A DNA stretch of 64,000 nt from Chionoecetes opilio (lineage: Eukaryota > Arthropoda > Malacostraca > Decapoda > Majidae), in contig JACEEZ010015291.1 in NCBI GenBank assembly GCA_016584305.1, forward strand, positions 10,001-74,000. Reading direction: 5' to 3'. The notes beneath the pieces are model-generated. The model was not told where the DNA came from. It saw only the letters and a program-made list of their open reading frames with translations, and made no database searches. Positions 22,637 through 35,400 of this stretch are shown piece by piece. Within the stretch, counting starts at the first letter, position 1. Every line of letters begins with the position of its first letter. Position numbers and translations under genes: made by a program.

Positions 22637-25277
22637 GTAGCAGACAGACAACACTTATGAATAAATTTAAGCACCGAGGAATTTGAGTGTCGTGCCAGCC
22701 TGATGTTTTTTGAAAAAACACAATTTAGCTAAATTAAAGGGATTTTGGGGAGTGTAGTTGTTGTAGTGTTTTCTGAGGAAGAAGAGTGTGACTTGTCTGT
22801 TACTTAAGTCACAGGCTTAGGTTTTACAGGAAAGCTAAAAGTGGCAAACTCAGTACTGATGAGTGGCAGAGGAAGTGTCATTGTGCATTTTAGCTTCTCT
22901 GGAGTTGTGTTTTTGTCCTTTTATCGTCAATGTATTGATTATTGTTTTATCTTGAATATTTTAGAGCTTTGGGAAACAATCATCAAATGTAGATCTGATG
23001 TCTTGGAGTCAATGGTGTCCAGAAACATGTTTGAATAACGATCCATGCTGGAAGACATGTCACCAGTCCTGGGCAAACCTAGCGCTCACATGTTTTGTTT
23101 CATTGTATGTGTAACTTAACAGTTAGACAATTGAAAGTTTGAAGAACCATCATGCAAATTAATAGATCTGATCTTCTCCATACAGTGGTGTTCAGAAACG
23201 TGAAAATGTGTTATGCCATATTAGTTCTGTGAAGAGGCAAGAAATTTCTCTTTCACGGATTGCATGACTCGAAGGTGAGCCTTGGGCATGAACTGTTGAG
23301 CAGAAAACAAATGCATTATCAGATAGAACAAATCTGACATGAAATATTTTAACTATAGAAATTCCTATGGAATATAAAGATGATCAAATTGGTCTTTTAA
23401 CATGAATGGTGATTACCTGTAAAATTTATAGCTTTCTCTGCCATTTTATAGTGAAATTTTAGAATAGTAATAAATGATGTATTTTATTCTTTCTCAGACA
23501 TTTTGTTAAGACTTGGCACATGTCTAGTGCATGATGCCGGAAGTGACTTTGTACTTTGAGAATACTGCCGAGTGGTACAGTGTAGTGTAGCCTTGCTGTG
23601 GGGCACGTGAGGCTCCTTGCTGTGGGGCACACGTGAGGCTAACACGGTGCCCGGCAGAATGGTGCAGTGTAGCCTTGCTGTGGGGGGCACACGGGAGGCC
23701 AACACGGTGGTTGAGCCGAAGCAGCGAACAAAGTTAAATACTCGAGAGAGAGAATGTAGGTCAGCTTTAGCGTGTCCTTGTGTAGCAATAATGGTCCAGC
23801 AGTGCCAGGCTGTGTGCTGTGCTGGCCAGGCTGTTGCTGTGCTGTGCTGGCCAGGCTGTGTGCTGTGCTGTGCTGGCCAGGCTGTGTGCTGTGCTGTGCT
23901 GGCCAGGCTGTGTGCTGTGCTGGCCAGGCTGTGTGCTGTGCTGGCCAGGCTGTGTGCTGTGCTGGCCAGGCTGTGCTGTGCTGGCCAGGCTGTGTGCTGT
24001 GCTGGCCAGGCTGTGTGCTGTGCTGGCGTGAGAGAATGGGTGCTCTGCACTACCAAGAACCTAAACTGTACTTACTGATAATATGTTGTGTCCGTAGAGC
24101 ACAATGAGCGTTTTTAAACACATAGGTTCTAAGCGATATGGCTGTAAGTTATCCAGTTTTATAAATGTACTGCTTGTATAGATGATAGGTGTAAGAAAGT
24201 ACAAAGATTTTCTTATGTTTTATTTTATTTAATGTTTTGCTAGTGTGTATAAGAGATGAGGTCAAGCTTTTCTGTAGAGTAACTAGTCACTGGACGCATT
24301 GTGGTGCATTGGTCGATCCTTCCATCATCCCTGTGTGCGAGCAAGGAGCTAGGTGTTCGTAATGCAAGGCTCAGTATCTGATACTGAAGTCACATTCAAG
24401 AGTATCTAATACTCATAGACAGTTTTTTACATTAAATTAAGACAACAAATCAAAATTTCTTTTTTATAAAACTAGAAAATGAAGGATTTTGTAGTAGATG
24501 TATAATAACCTATGATAGTAAGTACAAGGATTTTTAAGTTATTTGATTGAGATTTTTAATATATACTTTTAATAATGAACTTAACACTAAGTCAGATTTC
24601 TGGTTTCTCTCAAAATATGTGTAAATATTGTTTGACTGGAGAGCAAGAAAGTGACTGAATGCTGTGCATTGTTGTGTGTCAAATAGAAGGAATATTTTTA
24701 TAATGATGTGTGGCAGCTCTTTGGTTGATGTCATTGTTACGGTGGCGTCCCCGGGCTGGTTCCACGTGTTGTGTTTATGTTTTCTGCACCTCACCGCACG
24801 CACCCACATTATTCACCTAAACATTATAAAACAAAAAAAAACAAAAACAGGCAGCTTGATAGGTTTCTGTATCCTTGAGTCCACAGCAACCTCTTCCCAG
24901 GTGGTCTTCTACTAATTTACAGTCAACCAGGAGTGGGGAGCCACTCCACCAGGTGTGTCTGCCCAGAACATTGGTGTATTCCATTGCCATGAAAGAGTCG
25001 TGCTTTTTACATGGAATAATTTTTATGACTATTGTACCCCAAGTACAATGAAGTTTACAGCAGCTGTATGATAAACATTAAAGCCAAGAGAAGTTCGTGT
25101 ACAGAAGTTAACATTGTGATTATCGTTTAAATATAAATGACCGTTGTACAGACAGATACACACACACGCACTCACATGCAACACCACCATCACCATCACT
25201 GCTCCTTTACACGGCAGAGCATCTTCACACACCACCCTCCAGATGACTCACTTCACAACACCACTTCACTCCACAAT
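22637..25277 (+). other. no gene recognised; possible ASH1 3'UTR
   Basis: AT-rich, mostly unique sequence with AATAAA at 22660 and near 23470. The one strong structure is the 21-bp minisatellite at 23804-24026. Short open frames lack protein-like composition. Confidence 0.45.
23804..24026 (+). repeat. 21-bp minisatellite
   Basis: Unit CTGGCCAGGCTGTGTGCTGTG with length variants, about ten copies. It is open in several frames because 21 is divisible by 3; not a gene. Confidence 0.93.
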
Positions 25278-25279
25278 GC

Positions 25280-25336
<57 letters not shown>
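25278..25336. repeat. (CA)n microsatellite
   Basis: About 28 CA dinucleotides. Confidence 0.95.
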
Positions 25337-25339
<3 letters not shown>

Positions 25340-26161
25340 GTACAAGGCCACACCACACAACCCAGCATTTGAGGCTTGCATTCCAAGTGTTCCTCCCCTC
25401 CTGAATACACGCTGATAGTGCATAAACGAGTGAGAACTTTTGCTACTACTCTTTAGATGTTGTTTATTCTTTGTACCGGAGTGCGGCGGCGGCGGCGGAC
25501 GTGGTTCCCTGTTGCCGATCCTTCCCCTGTTCACCCCAACCCCCCGTAGCGCCTCCCAACATTCTCCCAGACTCACTCAATAGTGTTAAGCAGTTACAAC
25601 AGTACCATTAGTTCCGAAGCTTTTTGCCAGTTATTGCTGTTAACAGATGTTATGCATGGTCCACACAAGTGTTTGTACATGTAAATTTGGTTTTATGAGC
25701 CCGGGCCGTGGCTGGGGTGTGCGGCGGCAGCGGTGGTCCATTGACTGTGGTGGTAACTTAAATGATAATGTGATGGCTGCCGGCCGCCCCTCGCCTCGGC
25801 CCACAGCCTCACCAAGCAGTTTTACAATTTTGCCTCCTAGTTATACATACTGATTTGTTGGGAGCTCCCTGTGTAGTAGAGTTAAAGTTTATGTTATTCA
25901 ATCCATGTACAAGTGGCGGGAAGGTGCATACCTCTACTGAATACAAACAAGATTATCTCACTTTATGTCCGAATATGAACAAATACAATTTCATGACAAA
26001 ATTTTTCAAGACAATAGCCCAATATGCATCTTCCCATATCTCAGGACATAATGTTCATTTGTACATAACCATGAAATTCATCTTGGAATAAATTATAATT
26101 TTAAAATGACCTTTTATATCCTTATAGTTATCATCATGAACATAAAAATATGTCCCCATAG
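25337..26161. other. no gene recognised
   Basis: Holds a CGGCGGCGGCGG run near 25485 and a GC-rich patch at 25680-25810, then AT-rich sequence with AATAAA near 26088. Could be distal 3'UTR of ASH1; nothing else is supported. Confidence 0.35.
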
Positions 26162-26391
26162 ACTACAAACATACATACATACAAACATACATGCATACAT
26201 TATACATACATACATACATACATACATACATACATACATACATACATACATACATACATACAAACAAACATACAGTACATACAAACATACATACATACAT
26301 ACATACATACATACATAGTGCATACAAACATACATACATACATACATACAATACATAGTACATACATACATACATACATACATACATACAA
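26162..26391. repeat. (CATA)n tetranucleotide array
   Basis: Imperfect CATACATA repeats with CAAACATA variants. Confidence 0.96.
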
Positions 26392-26469
26392 CATAATCCG
26401 TTCCAAAGCCTCGTTGGTTAACAGACTAATTCGTGATGTGAGTTATGTCGAACCCTGAGGCGAGAGTTG

Positions 26470-26681
26470 TTAACCCCTTGAGGCCCAGAACGTAATTCCC
26501 ATTGTAATTTGGCTAGTTTTAGACAATTTTTAGTGAATATAAGCAATGTTTTATAGCTATGACCTATTTAGTATCCTTGTCCACTAACTAATTTGGTATA
26601 TTTAGTTACTTTTCGTAATTTTATGGCTGACAACAGACGATTTTATATAGCCAAGGAAAGATCTGGGCGTGAAGGGGTTAA
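26470..26681 (+). mobile_element. piggyBac-like MITE copy 4
   Basis: TTAACCCCTTGAGGCCCAGA at the left, GGCGTGAAGGGGTTAA at the right; same orientation as copy 1. Confidence 0.8.
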
Positions 26682-26811
26682 GAGGCAATGAATCACTATC
26701 ATAGCCCGTTCCAGTTCTCTTCCTCATCTGTCCTCACTCTCCCGACCTCCTTGTCTTGCAGACGTCCTCACAGAATCCCCTCCTTCTCCCTGAGTAATTC
26801 AATCTCCAACA

Positions 26812-26995
26812 ATTACACAGCCTTCATTTGATCTAACCATCCTGCTGTAACATCCCGTTCCTCTCCCCTTCCCTCACCGTTTCACTCTTTCTCTCTAACC
26901 CCTCCCCTTTTTTATGCTTTGCCATAGTGCCATATGACCTCTGATGTCTGGCACATTATCCCCTTTTTAGCATTAAATCAATCAATCATCACCTG
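26812..26995 (+). repeat. retroelement 3' end (repeat E copy 1)
   Basis: Shares TTTGATCTAACCATCCTGCT, CCTTCCCTCACCGTTTCACT and CCATAGTGCCATATGACCTC with 33438-33613 and ends in a short (AATC)n-like tail. Probably the 3' end of a non-LTR element. Confidence 0.7.
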
Positions 26996-27327
26996 TATTA
27001 GTCTAGTATCAGAGGATCAAGGAAACTAGGTAGCTCAATTTGTGTGATATTAGTCTCTTTCCTAGCTTGTCACCTAACTGTAAACCAATAGCTACCAAAT
27101 TAAGACGTTACAGTAAGGATGACCAAGATATTATCCTTACTAATATCACGATGTGTAGCCTCCAGGGTATGCCGGGATGGTGTGTGTATGCCATGCCATG
27201 TGATCCATCAACTCATTTCAGAGTAGCAATATGTAACATTCCATTCTGGTCCAGTGCAGGGAAGAAAATAGTGACATCAATTTGAAATGTCCCGCTGCAG
27301 GTGAGTTACATATTCCTCTACCTGGCA

Positions 27328-27536
27328 TTAACCCCTTCACGCCCAGATCTTTCCTTTGCTATATATAATTGTCTGTTAACCATAAAATTACAAAAACTAA
27401 CTGAATATACGAAATTAGCTAGTGGACAAGGGTACTAAACAGGTCATATCTATAAAATATTGCTTATAGTCACTAAAAATCGTCTAATGGCACCCAAATT
27501 ACAATGAAAATTACGTTCTGGGCCTCACGGGGTTAA
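27328..27536 (-). mobile_element. piggyBac-like MITE copy 5
   Basis: TTAA edges; lies about 25 bp before the duplicated IFT46 promoter block. Confidence 0.78.
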
Positions 27537-27560
27537 GTAACAAATGCCTCCTTTATAAAC

Positions 27561-27732
27561 TCGCTATTCAGACCCTATATTACTTAACCTCCTTTACCAC
27601 AACCCCATGGAGTACAGGTTCCTATCATCCATCTGTATGACAAACACTACGGCTCAAATCCTTCATAATATTCACTTTACTCAGCAAAACATACAACCCA
27701 ACATAGCAGCTCAGCAGGTTGCCATGGCGACA
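27561..27732 (+). promoter_or_regulatory. IFT46 promoter block (duplicated segment, copy 1)
   Basis: About 170 bp ending in the X-box. A diverged direct copy is at about 29458-29633, sharing GTACAGGTTCYTATCATCCA, CAAATCCTTCATAATATTCA and CTCAGCAGGTTGCCATGG. The first copy sits directly upstream of the proposed first exon, so it is the likely functional promoter. Confidence 0.6.
27718..27731 (+). promoter_or_regulatory. X-box, RFX factor site of IFT46
   Basis: GTTGCCATGGCGAC matches the RYYNYYATRRNRAC X-box consensus at all 14 positions and lies 112 bp before the proposed ATG. RFX factors drive intraflagellar-transport genes through such proximal sites. Confidence 0.75.
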
Positions 27733-27842
27733 GACAGTCAACACAGGAGGAATGTGGCAGCGAGGAGTCAAGCCATCACTCTCGGCCTTCCTGACGGGCT
27801 CCACTAGCAGACAGGGAGGAGGAAGGTGCCCGGCCGCAGCAC

Positions 27843-27863
27843 ATGAACTGGGGAGTGTCACAG
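27843..27863 (+). CDS. IFT46: IFT46 first coding exon (7 codons)
   Basis: ATG AAC TGG GGA GTG TCA CAG followed by GTAAGG (phase 0), matching the phase-0 acceptor at 28802. The only initiator upstream with a matching donor and a nearby X-box. An alternative start is ATG 28793, read through the acceptor. Confidence 0.55.
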
Positions 27864-29355
27864 GTAAGGGGGCGAGGCGGGGAAACCTCAGTGTGTAGCC
27901 ATGAGACTGGTGTTGAGGCTTGGTAGTGTCATAAGTAGTAGTAGTAGTAGTAGTTGTAGTAGTAATAGTAGTAGTGGTGGTGGTGGTAGAAGTAGAGGTA
28001 GTAGTAGTAGAGTAGTAGTAGTAGTAGTAGTAGTAGTAATAGTAGTCAGAGCTGGGCACTAAATACATTGAATGTATTTAAATACTAAATACTAAATACA
28101 TGGGAGAAATGTATTTAAATACTAAATACATTTTACGAATGTATTTAAATACTAAATACTGAAAACATCAATTGTATTTAAATATATTTGTAAATACATT
28201 TTAAATACATACAAATTTTAACATGTCCGAAAAAAATGGATTTCCTTACGATTTTGGATTTTTTTAGAAATTTGCTTCTCAGGCCTAAATTTCCTTGAAA
28301 TCAGGACATTTCCTTGAAAGCGGAAACACTGGTTCACTGTAACATCAGGGTTGCCAGATAGTGGGCGGGTTTATGGCCAAATTAACTGATAAAAAAGTAT
28401 TTACATTTTATATATTATGAGTATTTAAATACAATGTATTTAAATACTGCCCAGCTCTGATAGTAGTAGTAATAGTATAATCTGTCATGGTGGTGGTGGT
28501 GTGGTGTGGCAGGGAGTGGGAGTAGCTATAGTTAGTTAGGTTAGTTATGTCAGGAGAGTATTGGTCAAGAGGGAGTATTGGTTGAAACTACATATTTACC
28601 GAAAGTATGTATGGAAGATGGTGCTTGGGAATCTTTAAAAGTCTTGGGATCTTTAAAGGGAGTCTGGATAAATTCATGATTTAAAGAGAGGTGGATGTAA
28701 TTAGTGTTAAGTAACAGGAACTACCTCGTGTAGGTTTCACGGCCTCTTGTAGCTTCCTTATTTTCTTATGTTCTTCTTATGATAGAGTGTCCATGTTTCA
28801 GGCCCCACCACCACCACCACCTGAGAGCTGCGACTACGATGAGGTAACGGAAGTGTCCCTGACTGAGACGTCTGAGGAAGGTCCGTCACTGCTGCAGTCC
28901 ACCACTACCTCGCTGCACACCCCCGCCCCCCCATCACCACCCCCACAACACCCCGTGAGTCACATTGAGTCATGGGAGGAGGGAAGAGAGCCGGGGTGTG
29001 TGCATCTAGTGAAGGGGGACAACATGACTTCATTCAAGCTAATCATATTTTGTTAGGCCACTGAATTGATTTATTATGTCTTATACAGCAAGGACTTCTA
29101 ACATAAAATTTCACACTTTTTTTCGTAGGCATTTTCTTGGTATTGAATGTTGATTGACACCAGAACCTCACCTCCCAAGGGCCAGCCTGCATCAGTGGTT
29201 CCTGCCGTCCCGCCGGAGTCTCGTCGCGGCCCCCCGGGTGTTGCCGCAGCCATGACCACTGCGGAGGAGGAGAAGCTGGAGCCCAACGAGGACCAGGTGA
29301 GCCTAACACTGTCTTGCCTTTATAAACTACAACATCAACAACGAAGAAGAAGAAT

Positions 29356-29399
<44 letters not shown>

Positions 29400-29416
29400 A
29401 CACCACCACCACCACC

Positions 29417-29447
<31 letters not shown>

Positions 29448-32400
29448 CGCTACTCAGACGCTACTCAGACGCTATATTACTAACTTCCTCTACAAGAACC
29501 GCATGTAGTACAGGTTCTTATCATCCAACTGTATGACAAACACACATGGGTCAAATCCTTCATAATATTCACTTTACTCAGCATAACATAAAAAACCCAA
29601 CGTTGCAGCAGCTCAGCAGGTTGCCATGGTCAGTCTGGCGTCTTTATGATCTCAGACAACCAGAGTACCTACACTGTATGTACTTTGTTGTTTTTTAACG
29701 AGGTGAAAAATCCTGCTCCCTTGCTGCTTACTGACTGATATTTGATGCCGAGAATAGCATTTTCGCCTCGTTGAAAAAAATAGACTATTGTTTGTCTTTG
29801 TTTAAGCTTTTGGGATTTTCTAAAACTCAATGGAAACTGTAAATATAAGTAGATTTAAGTTTACCAGATGTGTACCTTGACTGGTGAGCTTGTGTGAGTG
29901 TTGTAACTTGTAGGTGAGCCAGACTAATGCAGGCTGCCCTCACCCACTGGCCCATGGTGATCACAGGCCGGCGAGGCAATTGAAGAGGGGCATATGGAGC
30001 CTCCGTCAACTAGTGATGGTGGAGGAGGAGGAGGTGGTGGTGGTGCAGGAATGTGGGGAGAGGTGGGCGAGGATGGAGGGAACATGGATGACCCCCAAGA
30101 GAATGGAAATATTGATTTTCAGCCAGGTCCTTCCCATGCTCCCCCTCCCCCCCACCTGGCTCCCTCCTCCCCCCTGCACCCGGAGCATCCACGCTACCGT
30201 ATGGGGCGGTCCCAGGGCGATGAGGACACGGATGAGGACAACATGGGAGAACACGCCGTAAGGAACCCACACGTCCCGTCCTTGCAAAGACCTTAACCCC
30301 TTCACGCCCAGATTTTTCCTTTGCTATACAAAATTGTCTGTTGTCGAGCTGTCTGTTGTCGAGCCAAATTACGAAAAATAACTCAATATACCACATTAGT
30401 TAGTGGACAAGGATACTAAACAGGTCATATCTATTAAATATTGCTTATATTCACTAAAAATTGTCTTATGGTATCCAAATTACAATGGAAATTACGTTCT
30501 GGGCCTCAAGGGGTTAATGTAGGAGCTTCTCTTCTCACCTGTCTGCTGTGTGCATCATTGCATTTTTCCCGTGTTTTTTTCTATATTTTTTACCAATGCA
30601 CACACTAAAGAAGCTCGTATCAAGAGTTTAGGTTGCTGATAACGTAGCAGTATGTGTTATGTGGCACAAACTACGAGTATTGACCCTATATCATTGCCTC
30701 ACACCTGAAGACATCTGACATGGTGGGTGGGAGGCGGTGGGGTTCAGTTCAGTTCAGTTGTGGGTCGGGAGTTTGGCCTTTGTCATCGGCACTCCCTGAT
30801 GTTTCTTCTTGCTGTCTGGGTCTTTAGTTAGTTGTCTTCTCTTATTCTGTCTTTTAATTTCATTCTCTTTCTTACCTCTTATTTTCTCTGGTCATCCAAA
30901 AACTTGATTGTTCTTTTTGCTTCTTCCAGTTAGGTCAGTCAGTCAGACAGTTAAACAGAGGAATTCTCGTGATTGTGGTCTGCTTACAGATTAGTATCAT
31001 ATGAGGCGCTTATTTCAGAAAGTCGATAAGCGCCATCAATAAAAATAATAAGAAAATTATATGACATTTTGAACATTGAAACATTTTGAAGCCATTTTCT
31101 TAGTTTCTTTATTGATGGCGCTTATCGACTTTCTGAAATAAGCGCCTCATATGATATAAACAAAGTAATTGATACTGCTGCCCACACGACCTGTCAGGCA
31201 GTGTAGCAGGTGTGAGGGCACAGAGAATGTTTTGCCTCAGACGTAAGATGCACAGAAGCAGCTTTGGAAGAACTACTCTACGCGTTGAGAGAACATTCCT
31301 CTTTATGTCGAACAGCCAAGACGGTTTTCAAAATTTAGTGATATTGTGAAGAATCATTCAAATAAGTATAAGGATAAGGATAAGAAACTGGAGTCACTGT
31401 TGCTGTTGCTGGTTTAGAATACATAACATGGGACTCATAATCACACTCTCAGCAGGTCATGACAGGGTGCAAATACAGTACCGTTAATAACACTATAGTC
31501 GCCACTGCACTAATGTCGCCCGGCAAATTTTATAGGCGAATATTACAAAATTCAGCATCACTACAGACTTCTATGTGCCACTGAAGACACGTACGTAATA
31601 TAAACTACTGTGCATGCCTCTTTAGTGACACATACAAGTCTGTAGTGATGCTAAAATTTGTAATATATGGCGCCTGGCGACATTAGTGCAGTGGCGACTA
31701 TAGTGTTTTTGACGGTAGCATGAGGCTGTAAACTACATCAGTAAGCAAAAAGTTATGTGTTATGCTAGCCAGTCTTGTCATAGCACATTTAAGAGCATGA
31801 CTTAGATAGATCATTGTGTCCTTAGATAAAGATGTCCTTGAAATAAACCCTTGACTGTACATAGATTATACAAAACAATGTCGTAAGTTAAGACCTGTAT
31901 ATGAAGGTAAAGATTTATTATCACGAATACCGAAAAATACTACTGTTGTCAGTGTACATGTGTCGTTTTCATGGACAAGACACTTACTGGTTAATATTCT
32001 AGATGTTAATTGGCTCACCTTTCATGACTGTCCTGTGTGCCATCCCATCTGACCACTAATCGGACGCATCTTATTGTTTTGCAGGCATTGACCTTCACGC
32101 CCAGATCTTTCCTTTGCTATATATAATTGTCTGTTGTTAGCCATAAGATTAAAAAAAGTAACTTAATATACACGAAAAGCTAGTGGACAAGGATACTAAA
32201 CAAGTCATACCTATAAATATTGCTTATATTATTTAAAAATTGTCTAATGGTACCCAAATTACAATGGAAATTACGTTCTGGGCGTAAAGGGGTTAAGTTG
32301 TGCTTTTTCAGCGTCATTGTACATACACGGTCATATGCTTTACTTGTAGTGAAATGTATAGTTACTTCCTAAAACATTATTAAGTTTGAAAAAGATATTA

Positions 32401-35400
32401 TTGATTGTAAATATGTACATTTCTTGAGAACTTTCCGAGTCATTTTGAAACTTGTCAAAATTGGGTTGTTTTTTTACGAACATAAAAGCCAAAGTAGTGA
32501 AGACGTGTCACCGTTTCAGGGGTTGAGTGACATAGCAGGCATGGGCGGGCCAGGGCCGGGACAACCCATGCCCCTCGCCCACCCAGCAGGCATGCCCAGC
32601 GGTGATGACGATGATGATGACGACGACGATGACGATGATGACGGCCAGGCCCCCGCGCCGGAAGGGTGAGGCTCCGGGGTGTTGATTGATGGATTGATGT
32701 CTCATTAGGCTGAATCAGTATTTGTCTTACATTTTTGCTTATTTCTTATTTATTTCTGCTGTACTAGTTGTTGTTTTCTTTTTTTTGTTACAAGTTAATC
32801 CTATTATTTTCCTTTAACATAACATACATAAAGTTAACTCTACATTATTTATATACAAACCAGTGCCGGGCAAGACGGGGCTAGGGAGGAGAGAGGGACA
32901 CAAGGAAAGGGAAAGAAACCTTAGTCACAAAAAGGAAGGGAAAAGATTAAGAAAATGAAAGAGTGTGACGTGAAAAGAAAGAAGGAATTTTATAGACGAG
33001 AAAAAGATAAATGCTGTAGATATAAAGTTACGAGAAATTGCATTGAGTGAAAACAAACTCAAGTGAAAATGTAAGAAAAGGTGCAAAATGTCTTTGTAGG
33101 AAACTAAGCATAAGATTTTCTGAAGTGAATATTCAGCATTACATAACATTTAGAACAATAAATAATACAAAATTATTATACAAAACACAACACAACACCA
33201 TAAAACTCCATCCCATTCTCTCCATCGCAGGGCTTACGACCCGGCCGACTACGAACACCTGAGCGTCACCGCGGAGATCTCGGAGCTGTTCTCCTACATC
33301 ACGCGCTACACCCCCCAGGCCATCGAGCTGGAGCACCGCCTGCGTCCCTACATCCCCGACTACATCCCGGCCGTGGGCGACATTGACGCCTTCATTAAGG
33401 TGTGTCTGGAGGCTCATAGTTGCTTTCCTCCAACAAATACACATCCTACATTTGATCTAACCATCCTGCTGTAACAATCCGTTTCTTTCCCCTTCCCTCA
33501 CCGTTTCACTCTTTCTCTATAATCCCTCCCATTTTTATATACTTTGCCATAGTGCCATATGACCTCTGATGTCTGGCACTTTTCCCCCTTCCTGGCAATA
33601 AATAAATAAATCCTTGCCTGTGACAGATTCCGCCGCCCGACGGCAATCCCTCCATGGTGGGTTTGGAGGTCCTGGACGAGCCCAGTGCGCGCCAGAGTGA
33701 CGCCACGGTGCTGGACCTGCAGCTGAGGGCACTGGCCAAGCACACCACAGCAAAGTCCATGGTGAGGAAATAATGATAATAATAATCATTTTATTCTCAC
33801 CCGAAGCCATACAGGAAAAAACAACAGCATAATATATAGGCATTAGGGGATGAACTTAAGTACTAAAGCAAATAAAAGATAATATATACATGTGGGATAG
33901 AAATAGTAGCCATCGACCAAAATAATGAAGTAGTCTCGCCCATTTCAGTGTTTGAGCAGGGTATGTTTTCTGTAAGAACATAAATATGTTTGTATATTCA
34001 TGTTAGTCAATTGTTTATTCACATATGAAGGTAGATTAGTCAAGATAGGTGATAAGAGGAGAATAAATCATTGTTGATGTAAGATATGTAGATAAAGATT
34101 AATGTTGTGACCTTAACCTAAGACGTGCACACACGGTGTTTTCTACAGGGTCATACTGTGCGCATGTATGATGATTTTGGGAACCATTGCCAATTTCGAT
34201 AAAAAGTACATCAGCGTGTAGGGAATGTTTGTGTGCATCGGCCCATATATATTTGACCCCAAAAAAATGTCTGGGGGGGGGTGGGGGAACGGTCCGTAGT
34301 TGAAAAATGTGGAGCGAATGGCACCGCGCGGCTAGATTGTCATCGAGCGGCGAGATTTCCCTGCCGAATTTTCACGCGCCCAGGGGATAGAACGAGAGGG
34401 AGGAGGGGGTGGGTTACCGCGTTAGAGGGAGGCAAGGAGTGAGTGAAGGCAGTAAACATATGCAGCTGTGTGATAATTGTGGAGGCACCCCAGGCGTATG
34501 GATGTCTTGGGATTTTTAACCTTATGTCTAGGAGGTGTCTGGTGTTTGTTGCCACCAAGAGGTCAACAATAACATGAGTCAGGAATGGAGAGAGAGAGAA
34601 AGTGAGACATGCGTATGTCGTACGTATAAATGGACTTCAGAATTGCATTTTTATGCAAGCAGACATTGCATTTTAGACACATATGAAGTACCACAGAAAC
34701 ATGTAGTCGGTGGTGGTGTCGAGAGTTGACATGTAGTACTAGACCCACACCAATTTTTAGCCGCCTGCCAATAAACGCGCGGTTTTGGTACGCGTTCAAA
34801 AGCTCTGCTCTTAAGAGTCTTCCCGCAGTCCGCCGGGGGAACTCTTAAGAGTCTCCCCGCAGCTCCCGGGTTAAGGAACAAGACATCAGAGTAGACACTG
34901 ACAAACAGATATATTAACCCCTTGAGGTCCAGAACGTAATTTCCATTGTAATTTGGGTACCATTTGACGATTTTTAGTGAATATAAGCAATGTTTTATAG
35001 ATATGACCTGTTTAGTATCCTTGTCCACTAACTAATTTGGTATATTAAACTACTTTTTGTATTTCTATGGCTAACAACAGACAATTTTTTTATAGCAAAG
35101 GAAAGATCTGGGCGTGAAGGGGTTAAGAGAGGCATTTATGGAGCACCTGATTTTGCATCTTGGCTTTTCCAGATTTCTTTTAATTATTTTCTATTATTTA
35201 ATTTAATTAGCTTTCCTTTTAATACAGTCGGTGAAGACGGTGGAGAATGCGGAGAAGAATGGCAAGGTGGTGGAGAAGTGGATGCGCGACATTAGCGAGC
35301 TGCACAGAAGCAAACCGCCGCCCACCGTCCACTACACCAAGTAAGAGTTTGACGGAGAGCCGCAGCAACACTACTTTCACCCCCACCAATAATAGCATTG

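Noticed and set aside
23484..24107. Open frames of 111-190 codons around a 21-bp repeat
   Set aside because: Repeat-driven; peptide composition (LCWPGCV, HTAWPAQ) is not protein-like.
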